Shown: positions 1 through 20,149 of the stretch, piece by piece
How the letters are laid out: each line of letters begins with the position of its first letter
Numbering within the stretch: position 1 is the stretch's first letter
From: Buddleja alternifolia
Taxonomy: Eukaryota; Streptophyta; Magnoliopsida; Lamiales; Scrophulariaceae
Assembly: GCA_019426215.1 (NCBI GenBank)
Contig: CM033393.1
Location: 27,716,591 to 27,780,590 of the forward strand
DNA length: 64,000 nt
Direction: 5' to 3'
Notes under the pieces: generated by a model
What the model saw: only the letters and a program-made list of their open reading frames with translations
Told to the model about the DNA's origin: nothing
Databases searched by the model: none
Translations under genes and position numbers: made by a program

Positions 1-134
1 GAAAAAGGCAGTATACGTGTAGAAGATGGCCCAAACAAACAAATGTGGAAGGGCAGATAGTTTTTGCCTTTAAAACCCTAAAATCTCCCCTCGCCTCCCC
101 GTCTTCGTGAACGCAATGTCATCATCATCATCAT
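1..134 (+). other. Possible promoter/5' UTR interrupted by a transposon
   Basis: A telo-box (AAACCCTAA, 73-81) is followed by a pyrimidine-rich stretch and an ATG at 116 that opens a run of Ser (TCA) codons. This resembles the 5' end of a plant housekeeping gene. The reading frame runs straight into the inverted-repeat element at 135. Whether a gene was interrupted here is an inference; no downstream continuation could be proven. Confidence 0.3.
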
Positions 135-720
135 CAGGGGCGGATCTACAGCCACTGAAGGGGGGCCAGTGCCCCTACTCAATTTTTTTTTTAATATATA
201 CATATTTTTTAATTTTAATTTGTAAATTACATTAATGCCCCCACTCAAATTTTAAAAGGCCCCCCTCTATTTCAATTTTCATCTCACTTTCGGTAAATTG
301 TGCCCCCAGGGACAGAGCCGGGGGAGGGGGGGCTAGAGGGTGCGCTCGCCCCCTCAATTTTGAAAACTTATTTTTTTACCTTACAAAAATTTTTATATTT
401 GAATTTTGCCCCCCCTCAAGATAAAAAAATATCACATTTTCTCTCTTTATTTTGAGTTCGCCCCCCTCAAAACTCAAAATTTTGGCTATAACGAAAGAGA
501 TATAAAAGTATAAAATATGTCAAAAGTTATAATTAAACTTAATTTTTTATTATATTTTTTTCCATAAATATAACGTACCATACTCCCTCCTAAATCCTTC
601 GACTATTTGACAAAAAATAAATTATATAGCTATATCACAAGTCACAACAATCTCACTCCCTCGCTAAAATTCGTGCTCGTTCCTGGTGCTTCTACCCCCA
701 AATTTATAAATCCGTCACTG
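135..720. mobile_element. Short TIR transposon (hAT-like or MITE), non-coding
   Basis: The left end CAGGGGCGGATCTA and the reverse complement of the right end, CAGTGACGGATTTA, agree at 12 of 14 positions. The interior is AT-rich with repeated blocks of C-tracts plus 'tcaattttg', a layout often seen in short plant DNA transposons. It has no coding capacity. The flanks (atcatcat / atatcata) are similar but do not give an exact 8-base target duplication, so the superfamily is uncertain. Confidence 0.6.
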
Positions 721-741
721 ATATCATAGCCGAGCGATCCC

Positions 742-894
742 ATGTCATGGTCGAGCAGCGACGAAGAAGATCTGCACGACGCCGTACGTACACATGAGAA
801 GCAAGAGGATGAAGATCGGTTTTTGGTGGAGTTGAAGTCTTTGTCTGTTCGATCGATATTTGTATCAGAAGGATATGCTTTTGGAAAATCCTGA
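742..894 (+). CDS. Short ORF of unknown function (50 aa), possible 5' exon
   Basis: ATG at 742 opens a 50-codon frame beginning MSWSSSDEEDLHDA, rich in Ser, Asp and Glu, ending in TGA at 892. A second plus-strand frame (from about 860) overlaps its end, so it could be a first exon that shifts frame by splicing. It lies directly after the transposon at 135-720 and may be the displaced start of the gene whose leader lies at 1-134. I recognise no domain. Confidence 0.3.
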   Translation: MSWSSSDEEDLHDAVRTHEKQEDEDRFLVELKSLSVRSIFVSEGYAFGKS

Positions 895-979
895 ATTCGG
901 ATTCGGTCGTTTCGGGGATCTCATCTTCCAATTGAATGCCCGCCATTTCGACACCAACCAAAAACTAGGGTCTCTATCT

Positions 980-1026
980 CTCTTCTCTTCTCTTCTCTTC
1001 TCCCCCGACCCCCCCCCCCCCCCACC

Positions 1027-1073
<47 letters not shown>
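980..1073. repeat. Compound microsatellite (TCTTC)n-(C)n-(CA)n-(TA)n
   Basis: Consecutive simple repeats: TCTTC units (about 980-1001), a C-tract (about 1009-1023), CA dinucleotides (about 1025-1048) and TA dinucleotides (about 1049-1073). The ORFs that run through it are low-complexity artefacts. Confidence 0.9.
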
Positions 1074-1383
1074 GCAGCCCTTATCCATTTGGTTGCATGC
1101 CAATCTGGTGGTGATTATTCGATAGGATTTCAATTATCAAATGATGACAGAAGAAAAATAAGGTTGTCTTAGATGCCCTAATTCCTAATGATTCTTCTTC
1201 TTCTTCTTTTTTTTAATTATTTATTCAAGTGTTGCTCATATTTTTCTATTGCTAATCTTTCAAACTGCACAAAAAGATGCGCACTTGTGTTTAATTTGCT
1301 TTGAGGTAGAGTGACTAATTAAATCTTGTCTGTTTTGTTAATCTCTTGCATTTAATTTGATTAGACATCCAATCATCAAAGCG

Positions 1384-3078
1384 ATGGATTTGGGTAGTGT
1401 CAAGCACTACAGCTACTCCGAGTTGCAGCAGATTACCGATAAATTCAGCAAAAGTAATTATATACAGAGGACTGCTCATGGAAGACTTTTTCGAGGGAGC
1501 ATCAACAACAATCAAGATGTGATTGTGAAAACATGGGACTTCACCTATCCTCCGATAGCTCTTTCTTACTATCATACAGATAGAATCCATGTCTGACCAC
1601 CTTTTATCTTACCTTAATTATTTGAACTTGAGCTTATGACAGTACATGAATGTCACTCTACATGCACAGCTGATATACATGATTCATTAGTACTGTCCCA
1701 GGATGAACGAGAACCAGGAATAAAATCACATCCAAATGTAGTCAACCTAATTGGATACCACTGTGAGCAAAGATTGGCTGTGATATACGAGGGAATAAGG
1801 CCAGTGCACTTCCTTGATCAACTCCGACGTTCTGGTATGTATATGATCATCAATTAGAATGTTGTCGTTTTTCTTGTTTGTATTCTTTATGATAAAACAT
1901 TTGTTTTTCCAATTAGATGAATTTAAATGGAAAGATCGGATGAAGGTGGCTATTGAAATTGGAAGCATGTTAAAGATGTTTCATGACAAGAATCTTGTTC
2001 ACGGTGGTGTTTGGCCAATCTGCTTTATGCTTGATGAGGTTGTTCGAGACATTTATTATATATGGCCCATTTTATTTATATTTATTTTCCCTGCAAAGGT
2101 CTTGCATTGTGTTAATCAAGCAAATGATCTGAGCGTCTTTTTGGTTTTTATGCAGAAATTTCATTTGATGGCTTTCGACTTTCAGTTATACTCTAATCTC
2201 AATAGCTTACAAATCTATCACAATTCCCCTTACTGCTGTGCTGCGGACATAGACAAAAAAAATGAGGGAGGTATATCCTTTTCCTTATTGTCATACTCAA
2301 TTCTCTAATCTGTACTCTTTTATAAAGCGCCAACACTCTTTGGTGTGTTTTAGAGTGTCATGACTAAATTACCCCCAATTTGAAAAGAATATTTAAGATA
2401 ATTTTTCTCCACTCTTCACCCTCTTCTATTACGTATTCTTAACTTCTCATTCATTCTCTCTCTCTTCTCTCACTCTCGTATGTCATATTTTCTCCCAAAA
2501 TTTTTAATACTTTCTCCGACTCATTTCTATTTATTTACAAAATCTCATATAAAATTTAGCAAAAAATGTCTTTCACAAGTTCAACAAACATATTCATACT
2601 ACATAACAATAAATTAATCAATTTTTTTGATTTAAAATTTTTATTTATTCAGCACACGCGGTGCCCAAGCAACTAGTATTGATTAATGGAACACGTGTTG
2701 TTAACTTTTTAATACATGTCCATTTAGTATTTCTCAACAACTATGTTAGAGTTAATTACAATATTAATTTTTGTTAGTGCAGGTCGAAACTGGTGTATGA
2801 GTGACGATATTTATACGTATGGCCTCCTCCTACTTATCGAGCTCATAACCAAAAAGCAGCCCTTTAATTGGGGAGAGGCAGTGGTATATGATCCCCCAAG
2901 ATCTGTTGTGCATAAATCTCTAGACGTAGATGAAGAAACTGCTTCCAAAGTCACAAAGTTGGCAGTTGGTTGTTTGGAAGTGAAGAAGAACGTGGAGGAA
3001 GCAGTAGTAGATATTGGGACGGTTGTTGAGAATTTGGAGAGTCTTCAAAGTATTACCCAAGCTACAGAGTTTGTGTGA
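1384..3078 (+). CDS. Pseudokinase, receptor-like kinase (ZED1/ZRK-like) family
   Basis: A kinase-like fold is encoded in about five exons: 1384-~1590, ~1643/1670-1834, 1917-2038, 2156-2270 and 2783-3078. Splice signals for introns 2-4 are clear (GTATGT...TTAG, GTTGTT...GCAG, GTATAT...GCAG) and the frames join. The intron 1 junction is ambiguous and no choice keeps phase cleanly, so exon 1 may carry a frameshift. Visible kinase landmarks are the N-terminal YSYSELQQITDKFS typical of RLK cytoplasmic domains, VIVK (the beta-3 lysine), HPNVVNLIGYHCE and a C-lobe DIYTYGLLLLELIT-like stretch. The glycine loop is degenerate (RTAHGRLFRG), the catalytic HRD reads HGG, and DFG reads DFQ. It should therefore not phosphorylate substrates. 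Related ZRK/ZED1 proteins are adaptors for NLR immune receptors; that role here is inference. The last intron contains a Helitron. Confidence 0.7.
2309..2676 (+). mobile_element. Non-autonomous Helitron in intron 4 of the pseudokinase gene
   Basis: The 5' end begins TCTGTACTC after a host A (2308). The 3' end is CTAG (2673-2676) followed by host T (2677), matching the Helitron rule of 5'-TC, 3'-CTRR and insertion between A and T. A short hairpin (GCAC-ACGCG-GTGC) sits about 8 bases before CTAG, as expected for a Helitron terminator. The 368-base interior is AT-rich and non-coding. Confidence 0.7.
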
Positions 3079-4989
3079 ATTATTATTATGCATGTATGTG
3101 AAGGAAGCGGAGGTTTAGTCTAGGGCGGCGGGCAAGGTAGTTTTGGTGACTTGCGACTCCCTTGACATAACTTTTGAACCGCTGCTTAATTTATTCAAAC
3201 TATGCAGAGCTTCCGTTGAGAATTATTTTGCTCTGTAGCACTAAAAGATGCATGCATCATTGTTGAAGTTAGAAGGAAATCATGCTGTAAATTAGATGGA
3301 TCCACTTTTGAATGTCTCACATGCAACTTGTGATACAAGAGACGGAATAGATGCCCAAAATCAGACACGAATGGTACCCTTTTGGCTTTAACCCTTTTAA
3401 AATTAAATTACTCGGGGGAAAAGGAAAAATCCAAAGATGGTTGCACCATGTTTTAGTACATTGAAAGTACAAAGCTCTACGATTTAACAATGTTCTTTCA
3501 TATGATTATGTAATCGCTCCAAGGCACCAGCTAAAAAAGTAAGATTGGATTACCATATATAACTATCGAACATGAGTGGAGCTAGTTGCCAATAGTTGAT
3601 TATCAAGAGGAAGTGGAAGGAAGTTTTCTTCTATTCTCCTAAGAGCTTCTAGAACGCATCGAGGCTGCAAATGTTTATATGTTTACTATCCATCTCATAT
3701 ATGTCACGTGGATGGATTAGTAACAAGTTTTTATGCTAAAGGATTTGCACGCAGATAATCTAATCCTGTCCTGTGATCATAGACTCGACATCTTTCTTCC
3801 TAATTACTAGGAGAGATGCAATATAAATGCTGATCGATGCCTCACACAACCTTGCGAGCATATAGCCAAAAGAACAACCCAAACACGTAATCTTGTAAAA
3901 TTCGACTATAAATCAATCACTTCTTTAAGCAAAATTTCCTCTTAAACAGACCCCCCACCAAAAGTATGCTCAATCACCGGTATTAAGTTAGATATCCTTG
4001 ACAATCCGTTGTATACAATCTTCCTCTACAGAAGAACAAGAAATGGAACAAGAAAAAGAAAAGGAAAGGTCATTAACATAATTTTACTAATCTTATGTAT
4101 AATAACCCATTTGTATTCTTCATTGGCCTGGGAACCAGCCCTGTGGCCCTAAGTTGATTTCACAATATTTGTCGATGAGAAAAGATCCTCGCTGGTAACT
4201 GCACAAGATATCGTGAAATTTGTCTATGAGGCAAACATGAATTCATAATGGCCTCCAAGGACAGAAATCGACAGCTATATGATGGCCAACAAGACCACTA
4301 ATAAGATGAACCTGAAGAAAACAGAAAACCAACAACTTTGGATCAAGTATCCTACGAATGTCCAAAGTAATACCCTACACTGAATGAATTTTTACGGTGT
4401 TTGGGTGGGTTTATAAGCTACTAAAGATGTTTGGGAGTGTACAACCTTTTATAAGATGTTTCAGGAGAAAATCTTATAGCTAAAATAAGACGTAAGAATC
4501 TTGATAGCTACGTAATAAAATGTAAGGAGGCCCCAATTTATTTCTTAATATATTAAAAAACTCTTCAAGTTTTACCATATAACTTACAATACTGCCATTC
4601 TTGAGATTTTAATGAGTTTCATAATCTTATTTGATCCGGAGCTTATTTTTAGATAAGATGTATTTTATAATAAGTTCCAAAAGAACATAATATATGATGC
4701 AGGAGTAGCAAGACATTCTGAAATGAACTGCCAAAACCCTCTTAGTATATGCTTGATATGCCAGGCATCAGAAGAAAAATTTTCAATTTACTATAATTGA
4801 GGGGAACTTGTGCTACAAAACATTATTCTGTTTCCTCGCAAAAAGTTAAATAGTCAATAGTTAGGTTCATGTGTTAGCTTAAGTTAAATGAGTAAGCTAT
4901 CCATCATTTGTCGAGGCATGGCTCTTAATAAAGAACAATATTTTGAACTTGGAAAAGAAATGTGCTTACCAGGTATATTATATTGAATT
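3079..4989. other. Intergenic region between two convergent genes
   Basis: This AT-rich region holds the 3' flanks of the pseudokinase (+) and FTSHI4 (-) genes, which are convergent. No ORF in it resembles a protein I know. A possible MITE is listed separately at 4395-4695. I see nothing else. Confidence 0.6.
4395..4695. mobile_element. Possible MITE (hAT/PIF-like) in the intergenic region
   Basis: The left side reads TGTTTGGGTGGGTTTATAAG and the right side, reversed, reads TGTTCTTTTGGAACTTAT. The shared skeleton TGTT..TGG..TTAT and the 'ataagatgt/cttat' inner motifs resemble short plant DNA transposons. The inverted match is weak and no target duplication is evident. Confidence 0.3.
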
Positions 4990-13953
<8,964 letters not shown>

Positions 13954-14827
13954 CGTTGATTTCGTCTTTTTTTGTATTCCTCCTTCAGAATTCAGCAAAC
14001 ATCTTTACTCTGCATTATCTTCGTTTCTTTTTAAGTTTTATCAGCTATCCTCCACCATGCCCAAAAACGGGAGGTTGGCAAGAATAGGCTCCATTTGCAA
14101 CCCAAGTAAGGTTTTGGGACTCTCAGTTCTCAGCCTTCTTTTTCATTGCCAAATGACAAAAAAGTCCCTGGGAAAAACTCCCCACTTAAAGAGTCGTGTT
14201 TTTGAAACACGATTCTAAACACAATTTTTTTTTTTTTTTAAATTCTATCAAAAGTGGAATTACGAAACCACCCCTCTTAACCCCTTATGAATTATGATAC
14301 ACCCTGCTTGCTGCTATACACCCCCCACACAAGTGCTTCTACCCGACACCGGAGAAAAGAGAAGACAAAGAGACCCGATACACGCAAAACCACCGGAGAA
14401 AGAAGAGTCCCTATCCCGGAGAAGGAAAGGTCGCCGCTCGCAGGTCCCCGCAGAGAAGAGAATCGCCCATTTAACGCCGCCTGCTTCCATTCCATTTCGC
14501 GCCGCCTGCTTCCATTGTTGGACCGACCCGTCGTCTGCCATTGAAAGAAGAAGAAGGAGAAGAGAAGTTAAAGGTATTGAAGCAACCCGATCCAATATAC
14601 TTGTAGAAAATGTGAATTTTTTCAAAATTTTGTGAATTTTTTGTAAAATGCTCAATTTCCCCAATGTAATTTATAATTATTGAAGCATTTTTTTTAATTT
14701 TGAAAAACCTTGATCAATGAATGAATAAGTGATTTGTTAGGTTAATTTGTCCCAGTTAATTTTAATTTTGAAGCACATTTTGATATTAGGGTTTATGTAA
14801 TTTTAAGGATTGTGCATTTGCAGAGTA
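13954..14827. other. FTSHI4 upstream region and leader of the Ulp1-like gene
   Basis: The FTSHI4 start codon is at 13951-13953, so its promoter lies just to the right. There is a T-tract at 14225-14239. From 14287 to 14600 both strands are open in several frames because the sequence is GC-richer and low in stops. I read this as the 5' UTR/promoter of the plus-strand Ulp1-like gene, whose first ATG is at 14828, not as coding sequence. Confidence 0.5.
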
Positions 14828-14986
14828 ATGGATGCTCCCCGTGTTGATGAACGTTCATCTTTGACTGAGAACGAGCCTTCTACCTCATCGACACCCCCTG
14901 TAAGTAAAAACTTCTTCTATTTATTTATAATGCTTTTGTGGAGATGGGAAAATTAGGAGAAATCAGGAGAAATTGATTGGTATGTT

Positions 14987-15460
14987 TTGGAATTATTGAT
15001 GAAATGGATGAATTGATAAGTGTTTATCGATGAATTTGATGAATTCATAAGATTGTTTGAATGAAATGATGCATGCTTTAAATTTGGTTATTTTTTTGGA
15101 AGTATTGATGAAATGGATGAATTGATAAGTGTTTATTGATCAAATTGATGAATTCATAAGGATTTTTCAAATGAATTGATGCTTGTTTTAATTTGGTTAT
15201 TGTTTTGGAATTATTGATGAAATGGATGAATTGATAAGTGTTTATTGATCAAATTGATGAGGATTTTTCGAATGAATTGATGCATGGTATAATTTTGGTT
15301 ATTGTTTTGGAATTATTGATGATGAATTGATAAGTGTTTATTGATCAAATTGATGAATTCATAAGGATTTTTCGAATGAAATGATGCATGGTTTAATTTT
15401 GGTTATTGTTTTGGAATTATTGATGAAATGGATGAATTGCTAAGTGTTTATTGATTTGAA
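14987..15460 (+). repeat. Minisatellite (~105 bp, about 4.4 copies) in intron 1 of the Ulp1-like gene
   Basis: Copies begin with 'attgatgaaatggatgaatt' near 14993, 15105, 15215, 15314 and 15420 and share 'gataagtgtttattgatcaa' and 'tggttattgttttgg'. The third and fourth copies carry short internal deletions. Confidence 0.85.
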
Positions 15461-17060
15461 TATGTTAGTTCATAGCTCTCATTTTTGTATATGCTGTTTC
15501 GTTGTCATTATATTTGAAGAGTTTTCAATTGTGTTGTTCAGGTCCCCACTCTATATTTGACCCTTGAAGAATGTAATTTCAAGGGTAAAATCAACACGTA
15601 TTGCAAAATGGCCGAGGAATGCTTATTCATCGAAAGATGTTTAAGCGACCATCCGGATGGGATGAATTGGTTGAGGGATTCTCAATTCGGGCCATTGTTT
15701 GACGCCGCTCCGTACACGGATATGATTCTTACTCCGTTGTGGATTCTTCTATGCCGAAAAGTGAAGTCTCCCAATAAGTCGGAGATTTGGTTTGTTTTGA
15801 ATGGAGTTCCTATTCGGTATTCGTTGATGGAGCACGGCTTAATTTGTGGGTTGAACTGTGGTGAATATCCGAAGGAAGGACCATTGTTGGGAGAAGAAAA
15901 CTTTGTATCAAGATATCTAAACACGAAAAAGGTCACACTAGCAAGTATAAAGGATGTACTTGCAAATATTCGAATTCCAGAAGAAGTTGAGTCTCCCACT
16001 GGCGATGGTGATAGAAGGCTAAGCATTGTTAGGAAAGGGGGCCGGGACATGACGAAGGACGACAAGTTGAAGTTCTCCTTACTTTATTTAGTGGGTTCGG
16101 TGTTGTTTTATAGTGGAAATGAAAATGCAAAAATAGATTCCATGCTAATCCAAATAGTGGAGAGTTTGGAATTTGCAAAGTCGTATCCATGGGGTCGTCG
16201 CTCCTTTGGTTTTCTGATGGAGCAGGTGACAAGTTTGGACATGGCACAGAAGAAGATGTCCAGAAACCCACAGTGGAAATGTCCCGGTTTCATTATACCT
16301 CTTATGGTAAGTCTTGTAATGATGTTTTGATATATTGCTATATTTGAAACTGTGACTTTTATATTGGAAAATATATTAACCGACGGTAATATTTTTTTTG
16401 TGTAGCTTCTTCCTTTTGAGTGCATGTCCGTCCTGTCACCTGCTATTGGGCAATTGAGGGAGAATATCAACCCCACGTTGCCCCGAATGTGCAAGTGGAC
16501 GACAAAACCGAAAGTGAAGAAACAATTTGCGAGTTTCGACCAGTTCCTTAAATTGGTGTTAAACACAAGGTTGGTATGATTTTTTTTGGACATTATGTTT
16601 TTGCAATTAATATAATGAATGAGTTTTGTAACTTATTATAATTCGCCAAATTTTGTAGGACATTGCAAGCATACTAAAGGCCACTCCGGAGGAACGCGCT
16701 TCAATCGATAAGGAGTTTCCTCCTTTCAATGCAAACAACTCCGTGGTGGACCCACCACTGATGCTTGGGCTGCAATTTTAGAGTCAGGGGGAAGAATTCT
16801 ATTTGAAGACATGTACCTTGCTGACGTGGTCGGGAAATGTTCTTCGCTTGGATTGGACGGAGTCGAAGACATTAGTGATCCTCTGCCCGAAATAGACCCA
16901 TCAGCCATCCCAGTCGACAGCATTCCACCATTATCCTCCATCCCTCTTCGTGAAAGGGCTCCGGTCATTCAACGGAACCTAATAGCGAAGTTTTAGAATG
17001 TTCAGTGAGATTTTGGCAAAAATATCTGAGATGGACTCAAGAGTGGATGGTAGACTAGGC

Positions 17061-17144
17061 AACGTGGAAAATAGGCTATCCAACATGGAAAATAGGCTAT
17101 CAAATGTAGAAAATAGGCTATCAGGCATAGAAAATCAGATAGCT
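17061..17144 (+). repeat. 21-bp coding repeat x 4 (heptad coiled coil) in the Ulp1-like gene
   Basis: Four 21-base units encode heptads of the form NVENRLS, NMENRLS, NVENRLS and GIENQIA. Leu/Ile at heptad positions suggests a short coiled coil between the DUF1985 and Ulp1 domains. The frame differs from the preceding ORF, which stops at 16996. Confidence 0.8.
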
Positions 17145-18509
17145 ATTTTCCCCCAGATTTCAGAGGGATGATGAACACTTTTCTGGTGTTGATCGTGATG
17201 TGCCAGTTCATGGTTCAGTCAGCCCTCTTGTTGAAAATGAGATGGATATTGTGGTTGATGAGGTCGTGGTTGGGGAAGGAGAGGTTGCTAATGTCCTAAT
17301 GGACTTGAAACACGATGAGATCCCTCCTGCCCCTGTCGATCGCGACCATCCAAAGAGGGAGAGGAAAAAGGGCAGACTTATACAGTCGCCATGGACTGAG
17401 TTAGCCCCACCGAAGAAGGTAATACAGTCAGTTGTTATTTAATGAATTTATTTTGTGTACGATATATTTTCTCTTTCGTATGATTAACGTTTTTAGCTAC
17501 AGCCAAAACTGCTACGGATCCTCAAACGGGACACCTTCAGTTCGAGGCACTGAAGGTGGATCTGGATGCAGCTCCTTTGTCATCTTTCCATGACGGAACC
17601 GGAAAAATAATGATGAGTGGAGAGGATGAGGAGCCGGGGCTTAAAAAGGTGAAGGTGGAGGAGGTACAGTGGAAGAGAATTATCATTGTCAGCCTTTGAC
17701 CCCATACGAGCAGAAGCAATATAATAAGGCCATGGCCCCTAAGTTACCGGCTGACAAAATAGTGGTGAGTGTGAATGACTTCCCTGTAACAGTAGAAAAC
17801 TTTCGCACCTTGAAACCTCGAAAATGGCTTGATGACGTAGTCATTAATGCTACCTCATTTACTGGCTGAAAGGCAGATGAGGGAGCCAAGAGGTACTTGA
17901 GGTGCCATTTTTTTAATACTTTCTTTTAGTGAAGTTGAAATCTGGCGCTAGTTTTGAAAGTATGGAAAACTGGGTAGATTCAAACATTTCTCTTGTTGAT
18001 TGTGATGCAATCTTTGTCCCCATCCACGATATTAATCATTGGGCTTTAGCCATTATCAACCTGAATGAGAGAAAAATGCAGTATATTGATTCGCTGGGTC
18101 CTCACATGACTGATAATGGGGTTTTAACTTGTTGAAAAGCTATCTTGTCCAATACGTGAGGCACAAATCTAGACAAGATTTTGATTTGAGTGGATGGGCT
18201 GATGAAATTGTGTGCACCATGCCTCGACAACTGAATGGCGATGACTGTGGAGTGTTTATGCTCAAGAACATCGACTATTTTTGTACTCGAGAAACAGTTT
18301 AGGCAATTGAAAAATTATAACGCCGAGCGCATGGGTTTGATCAGAAAGAAGATTGCATTAGATATTTTGAACAAGAGGGTTGTTTGAACAATAATTGTAT
18401 TATGTTGGATACTTATGTATGACAATGTAAATTGAATTTTATTGTAAATTGAATCAATTGATTTTAGATATTGGATTGCAATGTTGTTTATCTTACATTA
18501 GTTGGACCC

Positions 18510-19290
18510 CTGTACTGTGTGAATATTTGGTATCTGAAATTGCAAATGTTGTCAACGAACATGTTCAGGATACATTGGATGTTGATGAGGCATATTTTTT
18601 GTGCCTCTGACCGCAGACGAGAATAGACTGATAACAGATTCCATGTCCGATCCCCGTAAGGCGAAATCGTTGATGAGTATAACTTATGGTAAGAAGAGAG
18701 AAGCAGATTAGTACAGGAGTTTAAAACAGTTGAAACCTCGGGGATGGCTTGATGATGAAGTATGTAATTTCTACATCTTGTTATTGAAAAAGAGAGAGTT
18801 GCGGGAGCCAATGAGGTACTTGAAATGCCATTATTTTGGTTCTTACTTTTATAAAGTATATAAAAGTAGAGGTTTTCAGTCGGTGAAAGTTATGACTGAT
18901 GCTAGAACATCGACAGTTGATTATAGTCTTCTTCAGTGTGATAAAATCTTTGTGCCGATCAATGATAATTTGCATTGGACTTTAGCAATTATCAGCCCGA
19001 AGGAAAAAAATGGAGTATCTTGATTCATTTGGGCCTACTCGGGTGATAATGGAGTTTTTAACTCGCTAAAAGATTACGTACTCCAATACGTGAAGCACAA
19101 ATGTATAGAAGATTTTGATTCGAGTGGTTGGACGTACAACATTGTCAGTAACATCCCGCTACAGGAAGAAAGTGCGACTGTGGTGTGTTCATGCTCAAAT
19201 ACGTGGACTTCTTTTTGTACAAGGGAAGAGTTTTAACCTTTGAAAACATTTAGTCATATCCACATTCCATATTTTAGACAGAAGATAGCC
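18510..19290 (+). pseudogene. Ulp1 protease fragment, tandem copy A
   Basis: Encodes the C-terminal part of an Ulp1-like protease: LKPRGWLDDEVCNFYI, LREPMRYLKCHYFGS, NLHWTLAIIS (catalytic His at 18973-18975), then in another frame EYLDSFGP and a Cys-containing CGVFML-like stretch. Frame changes occur near 19010 and again after it. There is no DUF1985 part, so this is not a complete gene. It is most similar to the fragment at 23104-23720 and more distantly to the gene ending at 18390. Confidence 0.7.
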
Positions 19291-19487
19291 TTGCAACTTT
19301 TGACCAATTCCATAGTTTGAGGAACATAGTACTCTGTATTTGTGTTATGTTGTCAAATATTTATACCGGCCTACAAGTTGCCAAAGTCTCACTTCTAAAT
19401 CCTAACTCAATTATTACTCCATTTAATAAAACAGAGGATTGTGCATAAGAAAATTCAAAGGGGAAGAAAATTCAAAGGGCATGCACT

Positions 19488-20125
19488 TGGCACTCCTGCC
19501 CCGAAACTCGGCACCGTGGTGCCGATGCACTGCCTTAGGTAGTGCACTCGGCACTCCTGTGCCAGAACTCGGCACCGTAGTGCCGAGTGCACTGCCTAAG
19601 CAGTGCACTCAGCACTTGGGTGCCGAGTGTCGGCACCGTGGTGCCGAGTGCACTGCCTTAGTAGTGCACTCGCACTCCTGTGCCAGAAACTCGGCACCGT
19701 AGTGCCGACTGCACTGCCTAAGGCATGCACTCAGCACTTTGGGTGCCGAGTGTCGGCACCGTGGCCGAGTGCACTGCCTTAGGTAGTGCACTCGGCACTC
19801 CTGTGCCAGAAACTCTGCACCGTAGTGCCGACTCCTGCACTGCCTAAGGCAGTGCACCTCGCACTTTTGGTGCCGGTGCACTGCCTTAGGTTAGTGCACT
19901 CGGCACTCCTGTGCCAGAAACTACTCTGCACCGTAGTGCGACTGCATGCCTAAGGCAGGCTCAGCACTTGGGTGCCGAGTGCACTGCCCTGGGTGCCGAG
20001 TCGGTCTCAACGTGGTGCCAGTGCACTATTGGTGCCCATTCGGCACTCCATATGCCGAGTGCACTGAAGTATTCATGCATCGGCGCTCTGGTGCCGAGTT
20101 TCGGCACTCTGGCCGAGTAGTGTAG
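19488..20125. repeat. Palindrome-rich GGCAC/GTGCC tandem array, copy A
   Basis: Units of about 110-125 bases built from 'gtgccgagtgcactgcctta', 'gtagtgcactcggcactcct' and 'cggcaccgtagtgccgactg'. The core GTGCACTGCC-TAA-GGCAGTGCAC is a perfect inverted repeat with a 3-base centre. The array is non-coding and repeatedly damaged by small indels. Confidence 0.85.
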
Positions 20126-20149
20126 TGCACATGCGATTGACTGCGTACC

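Larger units (their letters stand above)
14828..18390 (+). pseudogene. DUF1985 / Ulp1 (C48) protease gene of a Kaonashi-type MULE, frameshifted
   Basis: Exon 1 is 14828-14899 (24 codons) and exon 2 is 15542-16306 (255 codons, in frame); exon 3 starts at 16406. Exon 2 encodes a DUF1985-type domain (WLRDSQFGPLFD, EIWFVLNGVPIRYSL, EHGLICGLNC) followed by the usual 'LEFAKSYPWGRRSF' block. From exon 4 on the frame is lost repeatedly: near 16750 (missing base), at 16996 (stop before the coiled coil), near 17855 and near 18135. The C-terminal part keeps all Ulp1 catalytic residues: His in NHWALAI (18037-18039), Asp in YIDSLG (18088-18090), Gln in MPRQ (18228-18230) and Cys in DDCGVFML (18246-18248). 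Ulp1 proteases cleave SUMO. DUF1985-Ulp1 proteins are typical passengers of MULEs, and a mudrA gene lies convergent at 29.6-32.2 kb. Some frameshifts may be sequencing errors. Confidence 0.7.

Noticed and set aside
742..1000. MED31-like Mediator subunit exon
   Set aside because: A short 'RFLVEL' stretch resembles MED31, but the following residues do not match the conserved core.
860..1133. Overlapping ORFs on both strands through 860-1133
   Set aside because: They run through the C, CA and TA microsatellites and encode homopolymer-like residues.
14287..14664. Four overlapping ORFs of 67-116 aa on both strands
   Set aside because: All are open only because the stretch is GC-richer; compositions are unlike proteins, and the region is better read as the leader of the Ulp1-like gene.
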